Assembly (NCBI RefSeq): GCF_014655955.1
Contig: NZ_BNBO01000075.1
Coordinates: forward strand, 1 to 39,196
DNA length: 39,196 nt
Reading direction: 5' to 3'
Source: Kitasatospora indigofera
Lineage (GTDB): Bacteria; Actinomycetota; Actinomycetes; Streptomycetales; Streptomycetaceae
Part shown: piece after piece, positions 8,325 through 16,186 of the stretch
How positions within the stretch are numbered: position 1 is the stretch's first letter
Layout: each line of letters starts with the position of its first letter
The notes under the pieces: generated by a model
Databases searched by the model: none
The model's input: only the letters and a program-made list of their open reading frames with translations
What the model was told of the DNA's origin: nothing
Program-made: the position numbers and the translations under genes

Positions 8325-9475
8325 CAGAGGTTCTCCCCGCCCTCGAAGGAGGCCGCGTACGCGACGTACTCGGCCCGTTCCTCGTCGACCAGCGTGTGCG
8401 GCTCCGCGTAGACGTGGTCGAAGATCAGGGTCGGGTCCGGGTCCGGCATCGAGCGCACGCCCTCGCGCACCCGCAGGCCCAGCTCCTCGCTCTTGGCCTC
8501 GACCGAGGCGAAGAACGCCTCGTCGGCGAGGCCCTCGCGGTCCAGGTGCGCCTTGAGGCGGGAGATCGGGTCCTTGGCGCGCCAGGCCTCGGTCTCCTCG
8601 GCGAGCCGGTAGCGGGTGGGGTCGTCCGATGTGGTGTGGGCGCCCATCCGGTAGGTGAAGGCCTCGACCAGCACCGGGCCGTTGCCGCTGCGGGCGTGGT
8701 CCAGGGCCCAGCGGGTGACCGCGAGACAGGCCAGCACGTCGTTGCCGTCGACGCGCACGCCGGGGAAGCCGAAGCCGGAGGCGCGGCGGTACAGCGGGAT
8801 CTTCGTCTGGTTGGTGGTCGGCTCGGAGATCGCCCACTGGTTGTTCTGGCAGAAGAAGACGACCGGCGCGTTGTAGACCGAGGCGAAGGTGAAGGCCTCG
8901 CTGACGTCGCCCTGGCTGGAGGCGCCGTCACCGAAGTAGGCGATCACCGCGTCGTCGGTGCCGTCCTTGGTGATGCCCATCGCGTACCCGGTGGCGTGCA
9001 GGGCCTGCGCGCCAATCACGATGGTGTAGAGGTGGAAGTTCTTCTCGTTCGGGTCCCAGCCGCCGTGGTTCACGCCGCGGAACATGCCGAGCAGGTTCAG
9101 CGGGTCCACGTCCCGGCACCAGGCGACGCCGTGCTCGCGGTAGGTGGGGAAGGCGTAGTCGCCGGTCCGCATGGCGCGGCCCGACCCGACCTGGGCGGCC
9201 TCCTGGCCGAGCAGCGAGGCCCACAGGCCGAGCTCGCCCTGCCGCTGCAGCGAGGTGGCCTCGGCGTCGAAGCGCCGGACGAGGACCAGGTCGCGGTAGA
9301 GGTCGCGGAGCTCCTCCGGGGTGGTGGTGAGCGGATAGTCCGGGTGCTCGACCCGCTCCCCCTCAGGGGTCAGCAGCTGGATCAGCTCCGGCTGGGCTCC
9401 CGAACCCGCGGGGAGGTTGTCAGGTACGGCCGGGGCGGCCTTCTTGCGCGCCCTTGCCGTGCTTTTGACGGTCAC
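8324..9475 (-). CDS. bkdA: Branched-chain 2-oxoacid dehydrogenase E1 alpha subunit
   Basis: First gene of the bkd operon, about 383 residues. It decarboxylates the 2-oxo acids of Val, Leu and Ile with thiamin diphosphate. The cofactor motif runs from GDGASSQGDVSEAF to FCQNNQWAIS, the GDG...NN pattern. The N-terminal 25 residues are basic and Ala-rich. Two in-frame GTG codons compete: 9481 touches the GAGGAG ribosome site, while 9475 lies five bases beyond it, so I prefer 9475. In Streptomyces this complex provides isobutyryl-, isovaleryl- and 2-methylbutyryl-CoA primers for branched fatty acids and some polyketides. The 458-base spacer upstream carries several palindromes and the divergent response regulator gene. 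Confidence 0.9.
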   Translation of the reverse strand: MTVKSTARARKKAAPAVPDNLPAGSGAQPELIQLLTPEGERVEHPDYPLTTTPEELRDLYRDLVLVRRFDAEATSLQRQGELGLWASLLGQEAAQVGSGRAMRTGDYAFPTYREHGVAWCRDVDPLNLLGMFRGVNHGGWDPNEKNFHLYTIVIGAQALHATGYAMGITKDGTDDAVIAYFGDGASSQGDVSEAFTFASVYNAPVVFFCQNNQWAISEPTTNQTKIPLYRRASGFGFPGVRVDGNDVLACLAVTRWALDHARSGNGPVLVEAFTYRMGAHTTSDDPTRYRLAEETEAWRAKDPISRLKAHLDREGLADEAFFASVEAKSEELGLRVREGVRSMPDPDPTLIFDHVYAEPHTLVDEERAEYVAYAASFEGGENL

Positions 9476-9511
9476 GTTCACTCCTCGGTCTGTCCGGCCG
9501 CCCGGGGTCGC

Positions 9512-9543
9512 CGGTGACCGGTCCGGTCACCGCCTCGCGAGGC
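9512..9543. promoter_or_regulatory. Adjacent palindromes in the bkd leader
   Basis: Positions 9512-9532 are a 10-bp inverted repeat around one central T (GGTGACCGG/CCGGTCACC core). It shares its last base with a perfect 12-base palindrome GCCTCGCGAGGC at 9532-9543. Both lie 40-70 bases before the E1 alpha start. They may be operator sites or a leader RNA structure; which one is not decided by the sequence. Confidence 0.5.
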
Positions 9544-9644
9544 GCGCTTGGGTGTGCGCACCGGCTGCGGGGCAGGTGGTGATCCTCTTCCGACGGCGTA
9601 CCTCACGAGAACGTTACCCAGCGACCGCCCTTGGCGCGCTTGCG

Positions 9645-9658
9645 CTAGGACGTCCTAG
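9645..9658. promoter_or_regulatory. Perfect 14-bp palindrome between bkd and the response regulator
   Basis: CTAGGACGTCCTAG is a perfect palindrome about 170 bases before bkd and 275 bases before the divergent regulator gene. It is a good candidate operator. GGAC/GTCC half-sites recall those of DevR/DosR-type regulators, such as the neighbour, but the spacing differs, so the link is only an inference. The rest of the 9476-9933 spacer holds GC-rich DNA with no gene that I can support. Confidence 0.5.
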
Positions 9659-9933
9659 TTGTTCACGTCCGGGAGCGGCAGGTGTGGCGCAGCTCTCACG
9701 GTGGTGCCGTGCAGGACACCTGCGCACGCTATCCGGGCAGCGGGCTCCGCGTAAGGGGGTAATGGGGATCGGTTTTTTCCGGCCCGGCACCGGGTAACGG
9801 GCCGCGCACCGGCGGTGCGCGGGCGCGGCGGCGGCGCGGGGCGGGCGCCGTACGGGCGGTGCGCGGGCGGAGCGGTGGTGCGCCCCGGGGCGGGCGACGG
9901 GTCTCCGGGCATCCGGTATGGGACTCTTTGGAC

Positions 9934-10593
9934 GTGACGACAAACGGACATATCAGAGTATTTCTGCTCGACGACCACGAGGTGGTCCGGCGGGGCGTCC
10001 ACGACCTGCTGTCCGTCGAGGGCGACATCGAGGTGGTCGGCGAGGCCGGCACCGCCGCCGAGGCCCTCGCCCGGATCCCGGCCGTGCACCCGGACGTCGC
10101 CGTGCTCGACGTCCGGCTGCCGGACGGCAACGGCGTGGAGGTCTGCCGCGAGATCCGCTCCCGGCTGCCGGACATCAAGTGCCTGATGCTCACCTCGTTC
10201 TCGGACGACGAGGCGCTCTTCGACTCGATCATGGCCGGCGCCTCCGGGTACGTGCTCAAGGCGATCCGCGGCACCGACCTGATCACCGCCGTCCGGGACG
10301 TCGCGGCCGGCAAGTCGCTGCTCGACCCGGTCGCCACCAGCCGGGTGCTGGAGCGGCTCCGCGAGGGCGGCGAGAAGCAGGACGAACGGCTCGCCCAGCT
10401 CACCAAGCAGGAACGCCGGATCCTCGACCTGATCGGCGAGGGGATGACCAACCGCCAGATCGGCAACGAGCTGCACCTGGCCGAGAAGACCGTGAAGAAC
10501 TACGTCTCCAGCCTGCTGGCCAAGATGGGCATGGAGCGGCGCACCCAGGCCGCCGCCTTCGTCGCCCGCCACCAGGCCGACCAGAACCACTGA
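9934..10593 (+). CDS. NarL/DevR-type two-component response regulator
   Basis: A 219-residue DNA-binding response regulator. The receiver domain has the acidic pair Asp13-Asp14 and phospho-acceptor Asp59 in VAVLDVRLPDG, with the conserved Lys in GYVLKAI. The C-terminal LuxR-type helix-turn-helix reads ERRILDLIGEGMTNRQIGNE, then LAEKTVKNYVSSLLAKMGMERRTQAA, very like mycobacterial DosR/DevR. No sensor kinase gene is adjacent, so it is an orphan here. The GTG start at 9934 is followed directly by the domain; there is no ribosome site, and GACTCT sits at -12 to -7, so the mRNA may be leaderless. It is divergent from bkd and may control it. Confidence 0.88.
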   Translation: MTTNGHIRVFLLDDHEVVRRGVHDLLSVEGDIEVVGEAGTAAEALARIPAVHPDVAVLDVRLPDGNGVEVCREIRSRLPDIKCLMLTSFSDDEALFDSIMAGASGYVLKAIRGTDLITAVRDVAAGKSLLDPVATSRVLERLREGGEKQDERLAQLTKQERRILDLIGEGMTNRQIGNELHLAEKTVKNYVSSLLAKMGMERRTQAAAFVARHQADQNH

Positions 10594-10671
10594 GGCCGGC
10601 CCCGGCGGGGTTCGCTTCAGAACACTGACGGTTTGTCAAGGACCCCCGGCGGGGGGCCCTACGCTCTGGCC

Positions 10672-11814
10672 GTGACTCCACAATCACTCTCGGCCACGGC
10701 CGCCGCCCTCCGGCCCCCCGCCCCCCGGCAGCCCCTCGCTGGGGCACTGGCCTGCGCCCCGGCCCGGCCGGACCTCCACGCCCCGCCGATAGGGACCCTC
10801 AGCCCGCCCGTGCCGCCGTCCGTACTGGCCACCGTCCTGCGGTCCTACCGGGTGGGCCCGCCGCTGGAGACCGTGCCCGTCGCCGAGGGACTGCTCAACC
10901 GTGGCTACCGCGTCACCACCGCGACCGGTTCCTACTTCCTCAAGTGCTACGTGGACGCCGCCACCGCGAGCCGGCCGGTGATCGCCGGACAGCACCGCGC
11001 CACCGCCGGGCTGCACCGGCGCGGACTGCCGGTGGCCCCGCCGCTGGCCGCCGCCGGCGGCCGGACGGTGACCGCGCACGGCGGCCGGCTCTTCGCGCTC
11101 TTCCCCTGGATCGAGGGCCGGCACCGGCACGGCACCGACCTGGACCTCCCGCAGTGCGAGGCGCTCGGTGCGCTGCTCGCCCGGCTGCACGGCGCGCTCG
11201 ACGAGGTCTGCGCCGCCCGGCCGCAGCCCGCCGGGTACCGCAGCGCCGATCCGCGCGACAGCGCCCGGCTGGCCGCCGCCCTGCGCCTGCGGGCCCGCGA
11301 GCGGCAGCCGTACGGGGCCTTCGACGCCCTGGCCGAGCAACGGCTCACCGAGCGGATCGAGCTGCTGGCCGAGCTGGCGCACCGCCGCCCTGCGCTGGAC
11401 GCGGCCCCGCCCACCGGCTGGACCCACGGCGACTTCCACGGCCTCAACCTGCTGCACCGGCGCGGCCGGGTGGCGACCGTCCTCGACTGGGACAAGCTCG
11501 GGCCGCAGCCGCGCGCCGAGGAGGCGGTGCGCGCCGCGACGCTGCTCTTCAACCACCCGCTGACCGGGATGCTCGACCTGGTCCGGGTGCGCCGCTACTC
11601 GCAGGCGTACCGGGCGGCCGGCGGGGCCCGCCCGGAGGAGATGGCGGCGGCCGCGCACCGGGTCTGGTGGGAGCGGCTGAACGACTTCTGGATCCTGCAG
11701 TGGCACTACCAGCGCGGCGACCACCGGGCCGACCCGCTGTTCCCGGCCTCGGCGGGTCAGCTGGCGTGGTGGTGCCAGGAGTACGAACAGGTCCTGGACG
11801 CCTTCACCAACTGA
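10672..11814 (+). CDS. APH/choline-kinase-fold phosphotransferase
   Basis: About 380 residues with the aminoglycoside phosphotransferase fold, a family that phosphorylates small alcohols or antibiotics with ATP. The catalytic loop is WTHGDFHGLNLL, with the invariant His-Gly-Asp and Asn, followed by TVLDWDKLG, the metal-binding Asp. The N-lobe has EGLLNRGYRVTTATGSYFLKCY with the ATP-binding Lys. The substrate is not evident: homoserine, choline, fructosamine and drug kinases share this fold. Start: GTG at 10672, with TACGCT at exactly -12 to -7, indicating a leaderless transcript; no ribosome site is present. It ends 12 bases from the convergent Ser/Thr kinase gene. Confidence 0.82.
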   Translation: MTPQSLSATAAALRPPAPRQPLAGALACAPARPDLHAPPIGTLSPPVPPSVLATVLRSYRVGPPLETVPVAEGLLNRGYRVTTATGSYFLKCYVDAATASRPVIAGQHRATAGLHRRGLPVAPPLAAAGGRTVTAHGGRLFALFPWIEGRHRHGTDLDLPQCEALGALLARLHGALDEVCAARPQPAGYRSADPRDSARLAAALRLRARERQPYGAFDALAEQRLTERIELLAELAHRRPALDAAPPTGWTHGDFHGLNLLHRRGRVATVLDWDKLGPQPRAEEAVRAATLLFNHPLTGMLDLVRVRRYSQAYRAAGGARPEEMAAAAHRVWWERLNDFWILQWHYQRGDHRADPLFPASAGQLAWWCQEYEQVLDAFTN

Positions 11815-11826
11815 CCCGGCGGCGGC

Positions 11827-13566
11827 TCAGCCGCCCGCGGGCGGGCTGGCCGGCGGGGCCGTCGTGACCGGCGGGTGGGCGCTGCCGCTCGACGAGGGCG
11901 TCGCCCCGCCCGTCGAGGTCGCCGTCCCGGACGAGGTCGGCGAGGCGGTGGCCGTCGGCGACTTGGTGGCCGTCGCGCTCGGCGACAGCGTCGGCGACGG
12001 CGTGCTGTGCCGGGTCGGCGCCGTGGTCTGCACGAAGGTCTGGTTGTCGCTCGGCGCCTGGGTCTGCCTGGTCGCGGACGGCGAGGGCTGCGCCGACGGC
12101 GAGTTCTGCGTCACCTCCGGGGCCGACGTGGTGGTCACCACCGGGCCGGTGGGGACGTTCCCGTTGTCGTTGTTGCCGGCCTGGACGGCGACGGCGATCC
12201 CGATCCCGGCCGCGACCAGCACGGCGACCACACCGGCCACCCACCCCCACGGACCGCGGCGGCGGCCGTCGTCGTCCCCGTCGCCGTCACCGCCGTTCGG
12301 CCCGCCCGGGCCCTGGTAGGGCCCCGAGGGGGTCTGGTAGGGAGAGGCGGCCTGGTAGGGCAGCGCGGTGGTGGGGTCGCCCTGGCCCATCGGCCCGAAC
12401 GACTCGGTGATCGCGGTACCGCCGCCGGGCGGGGTGCCCTGGCCGCCGTAGCCGCCGGTCCCCGGGCCGGGGAAGGCGCCGCTGTGGCCCTGCCCGGCGG
12501 CGGCCAGCCCGGCGGCCGCGGCGGCGGCCGCCGCGCCCGGGTAGCCGGCCCCGGCGGCGCCGTGCAGCTGGCGCAGCGCGTGCTGGACGTGGGCGCGGAA
12601 CTCGTCGGCGTCCTGGAAGCGGTCGTCCGGGTTCTTCGCCAGCGAGCGCAGCACCAGGGCGTCCAGCCCGGCCGGCACCCGGTGGTTGGCCTGCGAGGGC
12701 GGCACCGGCGCGTCCTGGACGTGCTGGTAGACCACCGAGAGCGGGGTGTCGCCGGTGAACGGCGGCCGCAGCGTCAGCAGCTCGTAGAGCATGCAGCCGG
12801 CCGCGTACAGGTCGGAGCGGTGGTCGACCGCCTTGCCGAGCGCCTGCTCGGGCGAGAGGTACTGCGGGGTGCCCATGACCATGCCGGTCTGGGTCATCGT
12901 GCTGGCCGCGCCGGTGAGCGCGCGGGCGATGCCGAAGTCCATCACCTTGACCGCGCCGCCGGTCGTGATGATCACGTTGGCGGGCTTGATGTCGCGGTGC
13001 ACGATGCCGTGCCGGTGGCTGTAGGCGAGCGCCTCCAGGACCCCGGCGATGATGATCAGCGCCTGGTCGACCGGCGGGGCCTCCTCGTCCACCAGCAGCT
13101 CGCGGACGGTGCGGCCCTCGACCAGCTCCATCACGATGTACGGCGTGGACTCGCCGCCGCCGTCCGGGCCGCCGCTGCCGTGCTGCTCCTCGCCGGTGTC
13201 GTAGACGGCGACGATCGAGTGGTGGTTGAGGCCCGCGACGGACTGCGCCTCGCGGTTGAACCGCAGCCGGGCGATGTCGTCCTGGGCCAGCTCGGGACGG
13301 AGCAGCTTGACGGCGACCGTCCGGCCGAGCCGGACGTCCTGGGCGGCCAGCACCTCCGCCATGCCGCCGCGGCCGAGGCGGTGGGTCAGGCGGTAGCGGC
13401 CGTCGCCGACGGTGCCGAGCGGCGCCGTGCTGCCCCGGCCCGGAGTGTGCGGTCCCGCACCGGGGGTCGGGATGGCGGCGGTCGGCCCGGTGGCCTCACG
13501 TGCGGCCTCGTCCCGGCCGGCGGCGCCGTCCCCCTCGCCGTCGCCAGGATGCTGCGTGTGTGCCAT
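11827..13566 (-). CDS. Membrane Ser/Thr protein kinase (PknB type, no PASTA repeats)
   Basis: A 579-residue Hanks-type kinase. After a 55-residue Gly/Pro-rich tail the kinase domain shows GRGGMAEV, Lys87 in VAVKLL, the catalytic loop HRDIKPAN at 190-197, DFG at 210-212 and GTPQYLSPEQALG in the activation segment, so it should be active. A Gly/Pro/Tyr-rich linker leads to one membrane helix (GWVAGVVAVLVAAGIGIAVAV), then an outer tail rich in Ser, Thr and Pro, a possible sugar-bearing stalk. There are no PASTA domains. It lies 112 bases downstream of a second kinase in the same direction. GAGGAG is very close to the ATG. Signals and targets are unknown. Confidence 0.9.
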   Translation of the reverse strand: MAHTQHPGDGEGDGAAGRDEAAREATGPTAAIPTPGAGPHTPGRGSTAPLGTVGDGRYRLTHRLGRGGMAEVLAAQDVRLGRTVAVKLLRPELAQDDIARLRFNREAQSVAGLNHHSIVAVYDTGEEQHGSGGPDGGGESTPYIVMELVEGRTVRELLVDEEAPPVDQALIIIAGVLEALAYSHRHGIVHRDIKPANVIITTGGAVKVMDFGIARALTGAASTMTQTGMVMGTPQYLSPEQALGKAVDHRSDLYAAGCMLYELLTLRPPFTGDTPLSVVYQHVQDAPVPPSQANHRVPAGLDALVLRSLAKNPDDRFQDADEFRAHVQHALRQLHGAAGAGYPGAAAAAAAAGLAAAGQGHSGAFPGPGTGGYGGQGTPPGGGTAITESFGPMGQGDPTTALPYQAASPYQTPSGPYQGPGGPNGGDGDGDDDGRRRGPWGWVAGVVAVLVAAGIGIAVAVQAGNNDNGNVPTGPVVTTTSAPEVTQNSPSAQPSPSATRQTQAPSDNQTFVQTTAPTRHSTPSPTLSPSATATKSPTATASPTSSGTATSTGGATPSSSGSAHPPVTTAPPASPPAGG

Positions 13567-13678
13567 CGCTCCTCGCCCCGGGCCTTCGCTCGGATCGCGG
13601 TCGCCCTGTCGCTACGTAATCCCTAGAACGCTACCGCCTCGGACAGCCTGCGTGGAACGGCCGCCCGCGGCGGGTCCC

Positions 13679-15121
13679 TCAGAGCAGCCCGCCGCCCGCG
13701 GACGGCAGCTGGCCCGGCTGGAGCACGGAGGCGGTGACGGGCAGCGACCTGCCGCTGTTGTAGTCGGTCGTGTTGTCCGCCTTGGTCACCACGATGGCGA
13801 TGATGATGATCACCAGCACGATCACGCCGAGGATGATCCCGACCACCACCAGCGCGGTCGAGCAGCCGTTGTTGTTCGTGGGCGCCACCGGGGCGAACAC
13901 CGGCTGCTGCATCGGCATCGGCGCGGGCGTGTGGGCCTGCTGCGGGAACGGCGGCGGCGTCTGCGGGTGGAAGCCGTGCGGCGGCGGCGTCTGGTACTGC
14001 GGCTGCGCGAAGGGCTGCGGCGTGTGCGGGGCCTGCGGGGCCGGCGTGCGGTACGGCGGCGGCGGCGTCTGCGGGCCGTACTGCGGCGAGGTGTGGACCG
14101 GCTGGTACGGCTGCGCGACCTGCGGGGCGGGCGTCCTCAGGTCGCCCGGGACCTGCGGCATGTTGGTGAGCGAGGTGGAGGCGTGCGCCGAGCGCGGGCC
14201 CTCGTTGATCACCAGCGGGGTGCTGGCCTGCAGCGGGCTGCCGGCCCCGCCGCCGAGCACCCGCTCGACCTCCTCGCGCATCGCCTCGGCGGTCGGGAAC
14301 CGGTGCGCCGGGTCCTTGCGCAGGGCCCGGGCCACCAGCGCGTCGATCGCCGGCGTGACCGCCCGGTTGAGCGAGGACGGGGCCGGCGGCTCCTCCTGCA
14401 CGTGCTTGTACGCGATCGAGAACGGGGAGTCCCCGTCGAACGGCAGCTGGCCGGTGAGCAGCTCGAACAGCATGCAGCCGACCGAGTACAGGTCGGAGCG
14501 GGCGTCCACGCTCTTGCCGAGCGCCTGCTCGGGCGAGAGGTACTGCGGGGTGCCGACGACCATGCCGGTCTGGGTCATCGAGGTGACGCCGGACTGCAGC
14601 GCGCGGGCGATGCCGAAGTCCATCACCTTGACGACGCCCTTGCGGTCGAACATCACGTTGCCGGGCTTGATGTCACGGTGGACCAGGCCGGCGTCGTGCG
14701 AGGCCTCCAGCGCGGCCAGCACCCCGGCGGTGATCTTCAGCGCGCGCTCGGCGGGCATCGCGCCGTACTGGGCGATCGCCTCGTTGAGCACGTCGCGCAG
14801 CGGCTGGCCCTCGACCAGCTGCATCACGATGTACGGCGTGGTCGCGCCGTCCGCGGCGACGTCCTCGCCGGAGTCGTAGACCGTCACGATGTTGGTGTGT
14901 TCGAGCCGGGCGACGGCCTGGGCCTCCCGGCGGAACCGCTCCCGGAAGGACTGCTCGCGGCCCAGCTCGGTGTGCAGCGTCTTCACCGCGACCTGGCGGT
15001 CCAGCACGTTGTCGTACGCCAGGTGGACGGAGGCCATGCCGCCCTCGCCGAGCAGGTGCTGAAGCTCGTACCTGCCGTTGCCCAGGGAGTAGCCCTGACC
15101 CGCGGTGCCGCCCTCGCTCAT
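13679..15121 (-). CDS. Membrane Ser/Thr protein kinase, second copy
   Basis: A 480-residue Hanks-type kinase close in sequence to its downstream neighbour. Motifs: GEGGMASV, Lys47 in VAVKTL, HRDIKPGN starting at His148, DFG from Asp168, and GTPQYLSPEQALG. A Pro/Gln-rich, Tyr-containing linker of about 120 residues follows, then one membrane helix near residue 430 (ALVVVGIILGVIVLVIIIIA) and a short outer tail of about 40 residues. The ATG at 15119-15121 has GGGGGAG nine bases upstream; an open extension to 15313 lacks homology. The two kinases probably arose by tandem duplication and may phosphorylate each other. The Bpa gene lies about 210 bases upstream in the same direction. Confidence 0.9.
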   Translation of the reverse strand: MSEGGTAGQGYSLGNGRYELQHLLGEGGMASVHLAYDNVLDRQVAVKTLHTELGREQSFRERFRREAQAVARLEHTNIVTVYDSGEDVAADGATTPYIVMQLVEGQPLRDVLNEAIAQYGAMPAERALKITAGVLAALEASHDAGLVHRDIKPGNVMFDRKGVVKVMDFGIARALQSGVTSMTQTGMVVGTPQYLSPEQALGKSVDARSDLYSVGCMLFELLTGQLPFDGDSPFSIAYKHVQEEPPAPSSLNRAVTPAIDALVARALRKDPAHRFPTAEAMREEVERVLGGGAGSPLQASTPLVINEGPRSAHASTSLTNMPQVPGDLRTPAPQVAQPYQPVHTSPQYGPQTPPPPYRTPAPQAPHTPQPFAQPQYQTPPPHGFHPQTPPPFPQQAHTPAPMPMQQPVFAPVAPTNNNGCSTALVVVGIILGVIVLVIIIIAIVVTKADNTTDYNSGRSLPVTASVLQPGQLPSAGGGLL

Positions 15122-15332
15122 GGTCCTCTGCTCCCCCTCGGCCGTGGTGACACCCCGGCCGTGACGTTCGGTTGCGTCCCGTGCGGAGCGGGCACCGCCA
15201 CCGGCCGGCCCGACCCCCGTCGCGGCCTCGGGGGGCCTGCGACAGGGGCCAGGGTATCGGCTCGGCGGGCCGTCGTTCTGTGCAGGGCCGACACTGTGAC
15301 CCTGCTGGGACACCCCGCGGGCGGGCGCCGGC

Positions 15333-15950
15333 CTACAGGTACGGGCCCGAGCGCATGCCCCGCCCCTCGCCCGGCTCCTCCAGGTCGGACTCGGCGCCGT
15401 GCAGGCCGGGCGGGAGCGCCCGCCGCATCTGCTCCAACTGCGCCCGGGCGGCCATCTGCTGGGCGAACAGCGCGGTCTGGATGCCGTGGAAGAGCCCCTC
15501 CAGCCAGCCCACCAACTGGGCCTGCGCGATCCGCAGCTCGGCCTCGGTCGGGATGGTGTCCTCGGTGAACGGCAGCGACAACCGCTCCAGCTCGGCCACC
15601 AGCTCGGGTGCCAGGCCGAGTTCCAGCTCCTTGATGGAGCTGGCGTGGATGTCCTTCAGCCGGACCCGGCTGGCCTCGTCCAGAGGGGCCGCCCGGACCT
15701 CCTCCAGCAGCTGCTTGATCATGCTGCCGATCCGCATGACCTTGGCCGGCTGCTCCACCATCTCGGTCACCGGGAGTTCACGGGGCTCGAACCCGTCCTC
15801 CTCGCCGAGCCGGGGGGTGAAGCCCTGGCCCACCGGCATCCCGTCCGGCCCGACGATCAGCACCTTGGGGCCGTCCTGCGACTGGCCGCCCGATGCCTGG
15901 GACGACTCCTGCTGCGAGTGCTCGTTCATCGGCTTCGTCATGAATCCCAT
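15333..15950 (-). CDS. bpa: Bacterial proteasome activator (Bpa/PafE family, DUF2587)
   Basis: About 205 residues, matching the ring-forming ATP-independent activator of the 20S proteasome known from mycobacteria. A disordered N-terminus is followed by GPKVLIVGPDGMPVG, an all-helical core (MIKQLLEEVRAAPLDEASRV; ELRIAQAQLVGWLEGLFHGI), and a C-terminal GPYL, the counterpart of the GQYL motif that docks into proteasome pockets. It opens the proteasome gate for unfolded substrates without Pup. The proteasome genes are not in the window. ATGs at 15950 and 15941 are both possible; 15941 has better spacing from the GAGAGAGA stretch. A minus-strand TTGACC at 16137-16142 with GATCAT at 16112-16117 is a possible promoter. 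Kinase genes lie downstream. Confidence 0.9.
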   Translation of the reverse strand: MGFMTKPMNEHSQQESSQASGGQSQDGPKVLIVGPDGMPVGQGFTPRLGEEDGFEPRELPVTEMVEQPAKVMRIGSMIKQLLEEVRAAPLDEASRVRLKDIHASSIKELELGLAPELVAELERLSLPFTEDTIPTEAELRIAQAQLVGWLEGLFHGIQTALFAQQMAARAQLEQMRRALPPGLHGAESDLEEPGEGRGMRSGPYL

Positions 15951-16186
15951 TCTCTCTCACCGGGCTTCGGTCCAGGGAAGGCCCCGGCCCGCACCGGGTC
16001 CCCGGCCGGCGCCTTCCGGCGGCCGGCGGCGCCCGTGGCCGGGCCCTCCCCCGGGCGCCGGCCGGCGGATCCGTGGCGGGCACCCTTCGGTCGGGTGCGA
16101 CCGTCACGCAGATGATCTGCCGGACCGTCAGATCCGGTCAAACGGCGGGGCCGGGCGGTCGGCCCGGCGACGGCCGGGCCCGCCGC

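Noticed and set aside
8325..8837. Extended E1 beta frame starting at 8837
   Set aside because: It overlaps E1 alpha completely; the true start overlaps the E1 alpha stop by one base.
9762..9797. 11-codon frame MGIGFFRPGTG before the response regulator
   Set aside because: The G-run is only two bases from the ATG, and there is no terminator or other support.
15122..15313. N-terminal extension of the second Ser/Thr kinase
   Set aside because: No homology to kinases, and a good ribosome site stands before ATG 15121.
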